Origin: Psychrobacillus mangrovi
Lineage (GTDB): Bacteria > Bacillota > Bacilli > Bacillales_A > Planococcaceae
Assembly (NCBI RefSeq): GCF_037104765.1
Contig: NZ_JBAWSY010000008.1
Span: 1 to 64,000 of the forward strand
Reading direction: 5' to 3'
Length of the DNA: 64,000 nucleotides
Of the stretch, positions 6,637-15,066 are shown piece by piece. Under the pieces are notes generated by a model that had not been told where the DNA came from, ran no database searches, and saw only the letters and a program-made list of their open reading frames with translations. Every line of letters begins with the position of its first letter. The stretch's first letter is position 1. The position numbers were made by a program, and so were the translations under genes.

Positions 6637-8178
6637 ATGTCAGAAGAATTCGATTTATCCCAGTTTGAAAAAAGTATGATTATAAGACAAATGTCTTTTT
6701 CAGATATAGATTCCATATTAGAAATCTCACGCCTTTGTTTCCCTGGAATGGAACCATGGGATGTTGCACATTTACGTAGTCATCTAACTATCTTTCCGGA
6801 AGGCCAATTGGTAGCAGAACTCGACGGAAAAGTAATTGGATCTTGCTCCAGTTTAATTATAAACTTCGATGAGTATGATGATCGCCATTCCTGGTCAGAC
6901 GTTACAGATTCAGGATATATAACGAATCATAATCCAGACGGATATAACTTATATGGAATTGAAGTGATGGTGCATCCGGATTATCGTAGAATGAAGGTAG
7001 GCCAGAGGTTATATGAAGGCCGAAAAGACGTTGCGAGACAGTTCAATTTAAAGTCCATTATTATTGGTGGACGGATTCCAAATTATCATAAACACGCTAA
7101 TGAAATGTCACCAAGAGAATACGTTACAGCAGTATCACGACATAAAATATATGACCCAGTCCTAACATTTCAGTTAATGAACGGATTTACGCTTATGCGT
7201 ATTAATCCTAATTATCTTCCTGATGATCGGGCTTCTGCAAAATACGCTACGTTGATGGAATGGAATAATGTAGATTATATTCCTTTGTCCAAGAGACATT
7301 TTAAAACGAGCTACCCAGTACGTATTTGTGCGGTACAATATATGATGCGTAAAATTAATTCCTTTGAAGAGTTTGCACATCAATGCGAGTACTTTGTGGA
7401 TGTAGCCTCCGATGCACAGTCGGATTTTGTTGTATTTCCAGAAATATTCACAACACAATTAATGTCAATTTTAGACGAGCCTTCACCTAGCCAGGCCGTT
7501 CGCAAGTTAACTGAATATACACCGCAGTATATGGAATTATTTGCGGATTTATCTGTTCGCTACAATATTAATATTATTGCTGGATCTCATTTTGTAGAGG
7601 AAGAAAATGAGGAAATCTATAATATTGCGTATTTATTCCACAGAGACGGCGCAATCGATAAACAATATAAAATCCACATTACGCCGAATGAACGGAAATG
7701 GTGGGGTATTAGTTCAGGGGATACTGTACAAGTATTTGATACTGATTGTGGTAAAATTGCCATTCAAATTTGTTACGATATTGAATTCCCAGAGCTTGCT
7801 AGGATCGCGACTGATATGGGTGCAAATATTATTTTTGCTCCGTTTTGTACAGAAGATCGACAAGGATATTTACGTGTTAGATATTGTGCGCAAGCTCGTG
7901 CAGTGGAAAATCAAATTTATACTGTAATCTCAGGTACTGTAGGAAACTTACCTCAAACAGAAAATATGGATATCCAGTATGCCCAGTCGGCTATTTTTGC
8001 ACCTTCTGATTTTGAATTTGCAAGAGACGGAATTGTAGGAGAAACAGAACCAAATGTAGAAATGGTCTTAATAGGAGATGTTGATTTAGAAATATTGAGA
8101 CGTCAAAGACAAGATGGTACGGTAAAACATTTGAAAGACCGTCGTCATGACGTCTATGGAGTTGACTATAAAAAATGA
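6637..8178 (+). CDS. yhcX: Two-domain GNAT-nitrilase protein YhcX
   Basis: The 513-residue protein fuses an N-terminal GNAT acetyltransferase domain (about residues 10-210, with the acetyl-CoA loop near HPDYRRMKVGQRLYEGR) to a C-terminal carbon-nitrogen hydrolase. The nitrilase catalytic triad is visible as Glu in VFPEIF, Lys in KQYKIHITPNE and Cys in QICYDIEFPEL. Length and order match B. subtilis YhcX. The substrate is unknown; a nitrile, amide or acylated amine is possible. GAGGAG precedes ATG. As in B. subtilis it lies near pgcA and yhcYZ. Confidence 0.9.
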   Translation: MSEEFDLSQFEKSMIIRQMSFSDIDSILEISRLCFPGMEPWDVAHLRSHLTIFPEGQLVAELDGKVIGSCSSLIINFDEYDDRHSWSDVTDSGYITNHNPDGYNLYGIEVMVHPDYRRMKVGQRLYEGRKDVARQFNLKSIIIGGRIPNYHKHANEMSPREYVTAVSRHKIYDPVLTFQLMNGFTLMRINPNYLPDDRASAKYATLMEWNNVDYIPLSKRHFKTSYPVRICAVQYMMRKINSFEEFAHQCEYFVDVASDAQSDFVVFPEIFTTQLMSILDEPSPSQAVRKLTEYTPQYMELFADLSVRYNINIIAGSHFVEEENEEIYNIAYLFHRDGAIDKQYKIHITPNERKWWGISSGDTVQVFDTDCGKIAIQICYDIEFPELARIATDMGANIIFAPFCTEDRQGYLRVRYCAQARAVENQIYTVISGTVGNLPQTENMDIQYAQSAIFAPSDFEFARDGIVGETEPNVEMVLIGDVDLEILRRQRQDGTVKHLKDRRHDVYGVDYKK

Positions 8179-8197
8179 GGAATGGGAGTTTCGAAAT

Positions 8198-9916
8198 ATG
8201 TCCTATAAACAATTATTTGATCAATGGAATAACTATTCTGAAATAGAATCTATTTGGAAAGAAGATCTTCAGCTACTAATTAAAGATGATAAACGAATGG
8301 AAGATGCTTTTTACCGTGACTTAGAATTTGGTACTGGTGGAATGCGAGGAGAAATTGGAGCCGGGACGAATCGTATGAATACATATACGATTCGCAAGGC
8401 TACTACAGGTCTTGCTGAATATATAAAAGCTGCTGGATCAGATGCGATGAATCGTGGAGTTGTTATTGCTTATGATAGCCGTAGATATTCTCCAGAATTT
8501 GCAAAGGAAACAGCTAATACATTAGCTTCCAATGGCATAAAAGCTTATTTATATAGTGAGCCTAGAACGACTCCTCAGCTTTCGTATTCTGTTCGCAAGC
8601 TACAAGCATTTATGGGAATTGTTATTACGGCTAGTCATAATCCACCTGAATATAATGGATACAAAGTATACGGGGAAGATGGGGCACAGCTAAACTTAAG
8701 TGATGCAGATGCTGTAATTACTTATGTTAATCAAGCTGGAGATGCACTTCAAATAAAACAAAAATCTTTTAATGAAAACCTGATTGTACAATTAGGTGAA
8801 GAAATAGACTTAGCATATATAAATGAATTAAAAACAGTTCAAGAAAATCCAACAATTGCACCCAATTCGAATTTACAGGTAGTATTTACACCTCTTCATG
8901 GTGCATCCGGTAAAACAGTGGAGAGGATATTAAACGAAGTAGGCTACCGGAATATCCATTATGTAGAAGAACAAATGGAGCCAAACGGTGAGTTCCCTAC
9001 ATTAAATTCCCCAAATCCAGAAGAACAGAGTGCTTTTGAATATGCCATTCAGTATGGCAACAAATTCAATGCAGATATTTTAATAGCTGTAGATCCGGAT
9101 GGAGATAGGGTTGGACTTGCAGTAAGAACTGGCGGAGGGTATAAGCTATTAACGGGCAATCAAACCGGAGCTATATTAATAGAATATTTGTTAACGCAAA
9201 GAAAAGAAAAAGGCGAAATGCCTGCGAATGGACGTGTCTTTAAAACAATTGTAACTTCAGACTTTGGACGTGTTATTGCAGAATATCATGGGGCAAGTTC
9301 GGAAGATGTGTTAACAGGCTTTAAATTTATTGGTGAGAAAATTAAACAATATGAAGAAACTAAACAATTCGAGTTTCTATTTGGTTACGAAGAAAGCTAT
9401 GGATATTTAGTAAAGAGTTTTGCGAGAGATAAGGACGCCGTCCAAAGTGTTTTAGCTATAGTTGAAGCAGCTGCTTACTATAAGGCACAAGGGATGACCT
9501 TAGTTGATCTTTTACACACATTATATGATAGACATGGTTATTATTTGGAAGGTCTAGTATCTGTCACAAAAAAAGGTGTTAGTGGGGCAAATGCTATTAA
9601 AAATTTACTAGAACAAATTCGATTAAAGACTTTAAATGAAGTGGCTGGAATAGCAGTCCTATCCCAAGAGGATTATTTTACTTCTTTACGAACATTTGCG
9701 GACGGTAGAGAAGCCGAGCAATTGTTATTACCAAAATCAAATGTGATCAAATATTTTCTTGCGGATGGTTCTTGGGTATGTGTTAGACCGAGTGGAACTG
9801 AGCCGAAGATAAAGTATTATTTTGGTGTGACAAGCGCGTCTGAATCTGAAAGCCTTGAAAAATTAGAAGCGGTAAAACAAGCATTTACTACAAAAATGAA
9901 TACGTACTTGAACTAA
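8198..9916 (+). CDS. pgcA: Alpha-phosphoglucomutase PgcA
   Basis: The 572-residue enzyme of the alpha-D-phosphohexomutase family interconverts glucose-6-phosphate and glucose-1-phosphate, feeding UDP-glucose for teichoic acid and glycolipid synthesis. Family motifs are present: the catalytic phosphoserine loop ITASHNPPEYNGYK (about residue 145), the metal loop DPDGDR (about 310), the sugar-binding GYEESYG and the C-terminal phosphate-binding RPSGTEPKIKYY. ATG at 8198 is chosen because GGGAG lies 9 bp upstream, whereas an in-frame ATG at 8147 lies inside yhcX. It follows yhcX by 19 bp and may be cotranscribed with it. Confidence 0.95.
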   Translation: MSYKQLFDQWNNYSEIESIWKEDLQLLIKDDKRMEDAFYRDLEFGTGGMRGEIGAGTNRMNTYTIRKATTGLAEYIKAAGSDAMNRGVVIAYDSRRYSPEFAKETANTLASNGIKAYLYSEPRTTPQLSYSVRKLQAFMGIVITASHNPPEYNGYKVYGEDGAQLNLSDADAVITYVNQAGDALQIKQKSFNENLIVQLGEEIDLAYINELKTVQENPTIAPNSNLQVVFTPLHGASGKTVERILNEVGYRNIHYVEEQMEPNGEFPTLNSPNPEEQSAFEYAIQYGNKFNADILIAVDPDGDRVGLAVRTGGGYKLLTGNQTGAILIEYLLTQRKEKGEMPANGRVFKTIVTSDFGRVIAEYHGASSEDVLTGFKFIGEKIKQYEETKQFEFLFGYEESYGYLVKSFARDKDAVQSVLAIVEAAAYYKAQGMTLVDLLHTLYDRHGYYLEGLVSVTKKGVSGANAIKNLLEQIRLKTLNEVAGIAVLSQEDYFTSLRTFADGREAEQLLLPKSNVIKYFLADGSWVCVRPSGTEPKIKYYFGVTSASESESLEKLEAVKQAFTTKMNTYLN

Positions 9917-9922
9917 TTGAGA

Positions 9923-9955
9923 AAATCCGAGTAAATTATATATCGGATTTAGACT
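9923..9955 (+). terminator. Probable terminator after pgcA
   Basis: AAATCCGA (9923-9930) and TCGGATTT (9943-9950) form an 8-bp stem with a 12-nt loop. There is no strong U-tract, so strength is doubtful. Confidence 0.45.
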
Positions 9956-10089
9956 GTAGACAAACTCGAATTTATTTTTATATAGATAGTTCAGGTTTTC
10001 CGAAGCTTACCGCTCGCTTTCCACGGGCGAGCGCCGAGCCGCTTCGTCGCTACGATGAGGGCACTGAAAAACTCTTCAAGGAATCCCTT

Positions 10090-10133
10090 AGCGATTAAGT
10101 GAACGACATTTCATTCACTTAATCGCTTTTTGT
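10090..10133 (+). terminator. Terminator-like hairpin inside the repeat cluster
   Basis: AGCGATTAAGTGAA (10090-10103) and TTCACTTAATCGCT (10114-10127) form a perfect 14-bp stem, followed by TTTTTG. It has the form of a rho-independent terminator but no gene lies immediately upstream. Confidence 0.55.
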
Positions 10134-10699
10134 CTGGGCCCAGTTGATTTCCGTTCCAGGTGGACGCTTTCCGCCGCCATGGCTTCAGCCGCTTCCTTCA
10201 CTACGTTCAGTCCAGGGTCTTCAGCTCATGCTATTCCGGCTGGAGTCGCCACCTTCCACTCCAATCAACTATTATTCGCTTTTCCATTAGAAAACCATCA
10301 TGCCATTAATTGAGCAAATTTTTATCACTTAAATTTTTTCAATTAGTATTTTTTGAAAATCGTTAAATAAGGCGACACTCCTGCGGCAACGATTGCATGA
10401 CCAACATCGTGTTGGCCTAGGAGGCTAAGGCAACGCCCGCGGAAAGGGAGCCGTTTCAACGATTTTCTTATTTATTGGACGGCATTATTTAGTAAAGTCT
10501 ATAGACTAAATAATGAATGAGACCTTTTAGACAACTGCCTTTAGTCTTCACTCTTAATCCGATAAAATTATATACTCAAATTTTTTTCTTATTATAATAC
10601 CATTTGTTTCAGTCAAAAGTATGATAACTAGATTTTACAATCATGGAACATAAAATGATAAGATGGGAATAGGAAATTATGGAATACGGAGGAGTTTAC

Positions 10700-11815
10700 A
10701 TGCAATCCAATGAACTCTCAAACATAGAATTATTAAAGGAAATAGCAGAGTTTTTAAATGAAGAAACAGAAATGGAACAGATGCTGCAAGGAGCACTCCA
10801 AAAACTTTTAGAAGGAACCATTTTTGAAACAGGATGGATATTTTTTATTAATAAAAAAGGTCAGCAACAGCTTATTGCACATGAAAAATTGCCAAGAGCT
10901 CTTCAGGAAAATGATTGCAGACATTTGCAAAAAGGCGGATGCTGGTGTGTTACTAGATTTCAAAATGGTGATTTAAACAAAGCTTCTAATATTATCGAAT
11001 GTAAACGAATCGTTAACGCAAGAAAAATGAACAGTAAAGACCACGGTGGTATAACACATCATGCAACGGTTCCACTACAATCAGGCCAAGAGCGATTTGG
11101 ACTTCTAAATGTAGCGACACCCAATACCATTTTTTTTGAAGATGAGGAACTCGCACTTCTTGAATCAGTTGCCTTTCAAATTGGCTCGGCGATTAAGCGA
11201 ATTTATTTAACTAAACAGGAGCAACAAGTTGCATTAGTACAGGAAAGAAATCGACTAGCACGTGATTTACATGATTCGGTAAACCAATTACTTTTTTCGG
11301 TGACGTTGACAGCACGTGGCGGAGTTGAAATGACCGAACAACAAGAAATTAAAGAAACGTTTAAAGAAATTCAATATTTAACACAGGATGCTTTAACCGA
11401 AATGCGAGCACTTATATGGCAGCTGCGTCCCAAGGGCTTAGAGTCTGGCATTATTGAGGGCTTAAAAGGGTATGGGGATATTTTAGGATTAACACTTACT
11501 GTCAAAGTAAAAGGGGTTGTTAATTTGCCAGCGACTATTGAAGAGACTTTGTTTCGAATTGCTCAGGAAGCGCTCAACAATATTCGGAAGCATTCGGGTG
11601 TATTAAAGGCGGAGCTCTATTTAACGGTTACCACTACGGATATTTTATTAGTTGTTAAAGATGAAGGTCGAGGTTTTCATATGAATGAATTGAAGAATTT
11701 ACCTTCGATTGGCTTACAAAGCATGAGGGATCGAGCACGATCTGTTGGAGGAACAGTAGATTGGGTGACAGAATGGAATAAAGGTACAGAAATTTTAGTA
11801 CGTTTACCTTATTAG
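10700..11815 (+). CDS. yhcY: Sensor histidine kinase YhcY
   Basis: The 371-residue protein has no membrane segment. It starts with a GAF sensory domain (about residues 15-170, with a Cys-rich HLQKGGCWCVTRF stretch), followed by the HisKA_3 dimerisation region with phosphorylated His in RDLHDSVNQLLF (about residue 187) and a NarL-type HATPase_c domain (EALNNIRKHSG, VKDEGRGFH, GLQSMRDRARSVGG). It fits the NarX/DegS-like kinases and matches B. subtilis YhcY in length and context. ATG at 10700 follows GGAGGA, preferred over 10679. Its partner yhcZ follows after 12 bp. The signal is unknown; the cysteines could allow redox or metal sensing, which is speculative. Confidence 0.9.
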   Translation: MQSNELSNIELLKEIAEFLNEETEMEQMLQGALQKLLEGTIFETGWIFFINKKGQQQLIAHEKLPRALQENDCRHLQKGGCWCVTRFQNGDLNKASNIIECKRIVNARKMNSKDHGGITHHATVPLQSGQERFGLLNVATPNTIFFEDEELALLESVAFQIGSAIKRIYLTKQEQQVALVQERNRLARDLHDSVNQLLFSVTLTARGGVEMTEQQEIKETFKEIQYLTQDALTEMRALIWQLRPKGLESGIIEGLKGYGDILGLTLTVKVKGVVNLPATIEETLFRIAQEALNNIRKHSGVLKAELYLTVTTTDILLVVKDEGRGFHMNELKNLPSIGLQSMRDRARSVGGTVDWVTEWNKGTEILVRLPY

Positions 11816-11827
11816 GAGGGAATTTAC

Positions 11828-12475
11828 ATGATACGAATATTGATTGCAGATGACCATCATGTTGTGAGAAGAGGCTTAATGTTCTTTTTAAAGACGCAAA
11901 AGGATATGGATATCATCGGAGAAGCAACGAATGGAAGAGAAGCAGTGGAGTTAACAACTTCTTTAAAGCCCGATGTTATACTAATGGACCTCGTGATGCC
12001 AGAAATGGATGGTATTCAAGCAACTAAGCGAATTAAGGAAAAATATCCGAATATCCAAATTTTAATGCTTACAAGTTTTTCTGATAGAGATCATGTGATT
12101 CCAGCATTAAAAGCAGGAGCAGCAGGATATCAATTAAAAGATATTGAACCAGATGATTTGGCAGAAGCTATCCGAAAATTAATGCGTGGGGAACATACAA
12201 TACATCCGGAAGCAACGACTCAGTTAGAAAGAGAAAACGAGCCATCCGAAATAAGTCCACATGAAGAACATCCTTTAACGCCAAGGGAACAAGACGTGTT
12301 GTCGGAGCTAACAAAGGGAAAGAGCAATCGAGAAATTGCTTCTTCGTTGTTTGTTACGGAAAAAACAGTAAAAACTCATATTTCCAATATTTTTGCGAAG
12401 CTTCATGTTCAGGATCGAACACAGGCTGCATTGTATGCAGTGAAACACGGACTGACAGAGCCGAGTGGACACTAA
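11828..12475 (+). CDS. yhcZ: NarL/LuxR-family response regulator YhcZ
   Basis: The 215-residue regulator has a receiver domain (residues 1-120; acidic pair in ADDHH, phospho-acceptor Asp in VILMDLVMPEMDG, Lys in QLKDIEP) and a C-terminal LuxR helix-turn-helix (LTPREQDVLSELTKGKSNREIASSLFVTEKTVKTHISNIFAKL). It is the cognate regulator of YhcY, following it closely behind an AGGAGG site, and a strong terminator closes the pair. The regulon is not visible from this window. Confidence 0.93.
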   Translation: MIRILIADDHHVVRRGLMFFLKTQKDMDIIGEATNGREAVELTTSLKPDVILMDLVMPEMDGIQATKRIKEKYPNIQILMLTSFSDRDHVIPALKAGAAGYQLKDIEPDDLAEAIRKLMRGEHTIHPEATTQLERENEPSEISPHEEHPLTPREQDVLSELTKGKSNREIASSLFVTEKTVKTHISNIFAKLHVQDRTQAALYAVKHGLTEPSGH

Positions 12476-12513
12476 AGAGACGATGTATCCTAGGATACAT
12501 CGTCTCTTTTAAA
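12474..12513 (+). terminator. Terminator of yhcYZ
   Basis: A perfect 36-bp palindrome (12474-12509; arms start AAAGAGACGATGTATCC) overlaps the stop codon and ends in TTTTAAATG. Because the sequence is symmetric it could also serve the convergent CDF gene. Confidence 0.85.
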
Positions 12514-12543
12514 TGAAAATTTGGGATTCGCTCAATCCATTAA

Positions 12544-13416
12544 TTACTCTTCAAAATGAGGTTCTATATGTACAAGAACGACGGAGAATGGTTTTACTTT
12601 CATAATGCGTTGCTCAATCTCTTCTGTAATTCGATGGCTGTCCACAACGTTGAGATTGGGATCGACTGTAACTGTTAAATCAACAAACATTAAATTGCCA
12701 TGCATTCTTCCTTTACAACTTTTTAATGTTTTAACTCCGTTCACAAGTTTTACAACTGCTGAAAGAGCTTCTGCTTCATCCACATTAAAACCATCCGAGA
12801 GTGTATAAGCTGCTTCATGAAAAATAGTATACGCGGTATAGATGATAATAATCCCTACTATGAAAGCTGTTATGCCATCTAGTATAGGAAAACCCAAAAT
12901 GGATCCAACTATACCTATTGTAGCTCCTATACTTACTAATGCATCCGAGCGATTATCATACGCTGCTGCTTTAAGGGCAGCACTATTTATACGTGTTCCT
13001 AATTTTAAATTGTATCTATAGACAATATACATGACCACTGCACTGATAAAACCTACAATCGCAGTTAATGTTGAAGGAATTTCTTCCACTGGGTTTGCCA
13101 GATGTTGAATTGCTTGAAGTATAACTTGAATACCTATTGCAGCCATAATGAAGGCGGCAACTAAGGATGCTATTGTTTCTGCACGCAAATGACCATATTG
13201 GTGATGATCATCCGGTGGTTTTTGAGAGATTCTAAGCCCGATTAGTATTGCGATAGAGGCAATGATATCCGTAAAGTTATTTAGTCCATCCGCTTTTAAA
13301 GCCTCGGAAGAACCTAGGAAACCGACAATTAGTTTAAATGCACTTAATACAAAATAAATACAAATACTAACCCAAGCGCCTTTTTCCCCTTCGCGTAAGT
13401 TTGTGTATAATTCCAA
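12544..13416 (-). CDS. CDF-family cation efflux protein, MneP/MneS-like
   Basis: The 290-residue protein has six membrane helices and a cytoplasmic ferredoxin-like C-terminal domain, as in cation diffusion facilitators. Metal-site motifs are DGLNNFTDI (helix 2) and DNRSDALVS (helix 5). The NxxxD/DxxxD patterns resemble the manganese exporters MneP/MneS of B. subtilis, so Mn(II) export by proton exchange is the likely role. TTG at 13416 is chosen over ATG at 13437 because AAGAGG lies 7 bp upstream of it, and it gives an N-terminus like MneP. It lies downstream of the MpfA-type exporter and is separated from it by a terminator. Confidence 0.85.
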   Translation of the reverse strand: MELYTNLREGEKGAWVSICIYFVLSAFKLIVGFLGSSEALKADGLNNFTDIIASIAILIGLRISQKPPDDHHQYGHLRAETIASLVAAFIMAAIGIQVILQAIQHLANPVEEIPSTLTAIVGFISAVVMYIVYRYNLKLGTRINSAALKAAAYDNRSDALVSIGATIGIVGSILGFPILDGITAFIVGIIIIYTAYTIFHEAAYTLSDGFNVDEAEALSAVVKLVNGVKTLKSCKGRMHGNLMFVDLTVTVDPNLNVVDSHRITEEIEQRIMKVKPFSVVLVHIEPHFEE

Positions 13417-13453
13417 AGTGTTTCCTCTTTTCAACATTTTTAGGCATATGAAA

Positions 13454-13477
13454 ACGACTCTCTTTTGGGAGAGTCGT
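13454..13477 (-). terminator. Terminator of the MpfA-type gene
   Basis: ACGACTCTC (13454-13462) and GAGAGTCGT (13469-13477) form a 9-bp stem, followed on the minus strand by TTTTCATAT. It lies downstream of the CorC-family gene. Confidence 0.7.
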
Positions 13478-13512
13478 GTGTATTTTTTTTTTGTTTTTAA
13501 GAGTTTTTTTAT

Positions 13513-14835
13513 TTAATATTTTTTTTTTTTTGAAGTTGCGGTGTTTTTTTTTTCTAAATATTGAATATGGTGTCCGTCAATATCTTTTATCATAAATTCA
13601 AAACCTTGTTCAAATATTTTTTCGCCTTTAACGGCATCAAAGCTTTTCGACATAAACCAACCACCAATTGTGTCGATATCCTCCTCATCAATATCAATTG
13701 AAAGTAAGTCATTGACATTTTCAATCAACATTTTAGCATCAACAATATAATGGTTTTCTCCGATTTTTTGAACTTCTGGAAGTTCATCCGTATCGAATTC
13801 GTCGCGAATATCTCCGACAATTTCTTCAATTATATCTTCTATTGTAACAAGCCCAGAAGTACCACCGTATTCGTCCATTAAAATCGCCATATGAATTCGT
13901 TCTCGCTGAATTTTAAGTAGCAGATCCGCAATTGGCATTGTTTCAATGACACGAATAATGGGCTGCATATAATCACTTACTGGAGTTGTGGCATTTTCAG
14001 GATTTTTAATATATGCGGTTAATAAGTTTTTCATATTCACAAGTCCGATAATATGGTCCTTGTCACCATCTGTTACTGGATATCGTGTATATTGCTCTAC
14101 TCCAATTAACTCAAATACTTCATTTAACGTTAAATCTTTATCAATCGAAATAATCTCAGTCCGTGGGACCATAATTTCTTTAGCGATACGATCATCAAAT
14201 TCAAAAATTTTATTCACATATTTATATTCTGCTTGGTTAATTTCTCCGCCCTTAAAACTTTCGGAAAGAATCATACGAAGTTCTTCCTCTGAATGGGCAA
14301 CTTCTGATTCAGAAACAGCATCTAAACCGAATACTTTTGTAGCTAAGAATCGTGCTGATCCATTCATACCATGAATAACCGGATACATTAGCTTATCAAA
14401 TATAATTAGCGGTTTTGCAACTGCAAGGGTTATTGCTTCTGCTCTTTGAATAGCAAAAGTTTTTGGAGTTAATTCCCCTACTACTACGTGTATATATGTT
14501 ACAAGGGAGAATGCAATAACAAATGAAAGTAAAGAAGAAACACTTTCTGGAAGTTCAAAATAATTAAATGCAGGATGTAATATAGCTTCTATTGTCGGTT
14601 CTCCAAGCCATCCTAATCCTAAAGCTGTTATCGTGATTCCGAGTTGACAAGCAGATAAATATTCATCCAAATTAGACACTAATTTTTTCGCATTTAACGC
14701 ATTCTTGTTTCCCTCAGCAACGAGCTGATCAATTCTTGTCGATCTTACTTTTACTATTGCAAATTCACTTGCAACGAAAAATGCAGTGAATGCGATTAAG
14801 ACAGCAAATGCTGTCAATCGTATGGCTATGTCCAA
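13513..14835 (-). CDS. CNNM/CorC-family divalent cation exporter, MpfA (YhdP)-like
   Basis: The 440-residue protein has a CNNM (DUF21) membrane domain (about residues 1-190, VASEFAIVKVRSTRI, GELTPKTFAI), two CBS domains (about 210-330, ending MDEYGGTSGLVTIEDIIEEIVGDI) and a CorC_HlyC C-terminal domain. B. subtilis YhdP/MpfA of this family exports Mg2+; paralogues YhdT, YugS and YqhB have less clear roles. The only in-frame start is TTG at 14835, with no good ribosome binding site of its own. It lies 4 bp after the stop of a short leader ORF with an excellent site, so translation is probably coupled. The C-terminal tail (ATSKKKKY) is lysine-rich. Confidence 0.88.
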   Translation of the reverse strand: MDIAIRLTAFAVLIAFTAFFVASEFAIVKVRSTRIDQLVAEGNKNALNAKKLVSNLDEYLSACQLGITITALGLGWLGEPTIEAILHPAFNYFELPESVSSLLSFVIAFSLVTYIHVVVGELTPKTFAIQRAEAITLAVAKPLIIFDKLMYPVIHGMNGSARFLATKVFGLDAVSESEVAHSEEELRMILSESFKGGEINQAEYKYVNKIFEFDDRIAKEIMVPRTEIISIDKDLTLNEVFELIGVEQYTRYPVTDGDKDHIIGLVNMKNLLTAYIKNPENATTPVSDYMQPIIRVIETMPIADLLLKIQRERIHMAILMDEYGGTSGLVTIEDIIEEIVGDIRDEFDTDELPEVQKIGENHYIVDAKMLIENVNDLLSIDIDEEDIDTIGGWFMSKSFDAVKGEKIFEQGFEFMIKDIDGHHIQYLEKKNTATSKKKKY

Positions 14836-14839
14836 ATAA

Positions 14840-14875
14840 TTACTTTGCCCCTAACCCAAATGAGGGGTAGAACAA
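14840..14875 (-). CDS. Candidate leader peptide of the MpfA-type gene (11 aa)
   Basis: AGGAGG at 14884-14889 is followed after 8 bp by TTG, opening an 11-codon frame (MFYPSFGLGAK) that stops at TAA only 4 bp before the TTG start of the exporter gene. That gene lacks a proper ribosome binding site. The leader lies in a hairpin: CTTTG pairs with CAAAG and CCCCT with AGGGG, with a 5-nt bulge. The arrangement indicates translational coupling or attenuation, perhaps responsive to divalent cations. The function is inference. Confidence 0.55.
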   Translation of the reverse strand: MFYPSFGLGAK

Positions 14876-15066
14876 AGTGTACACCTCCTGTTTTCTAAAA
14901 AATAGTTTATAGTTTTAATAATAAAATAATGTCATGTAAATTACAAATCTTTCTGCTTAGATTGATTAAACTTATACGTTTTTACTTATAAAAATTAACA
15001 TAAACTTATCATTCAATGAGCAGAGTTTATAAGATAATGAAAGAAAGATAGAATGGGGGATACTCA

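Larger units (their letters stand above)
9917..10678. repeat. Gene-free stretch packed with dispersed repeats and hairpins
   Basis: No gene is seen. After a terminator, 9951-10060 carries in reverse orientation the element also found at about 21770-21945 and 58936-59045 (TTTTCCGAAGCTTACCGCTC, GCGAGCGCCGAG). A terminator-like hairpin follows. Then 10141-10260 repeats the 3640-3760 element in reverse (GTTGATTTCCGTTCCAGG, GGACGCTTTCCGCC). 10370-10460 is a third GC-rich type (CTCCTGCGGCAACG, AACGCCCGCGGAAAGGGAGC). The last 150 bp are AT-rich and should hold the promoter of yhcY. Confidence 0.75.

Noticed and set aside
14836..14900. Metal riboswitch (M-box or yybP-type) before the MpfA-like gene
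   Set aside because: The leader is only about 60 bases and shows a single bulged hairpin without the conserved cores of those riboswitches. The coding leader explains the features better.
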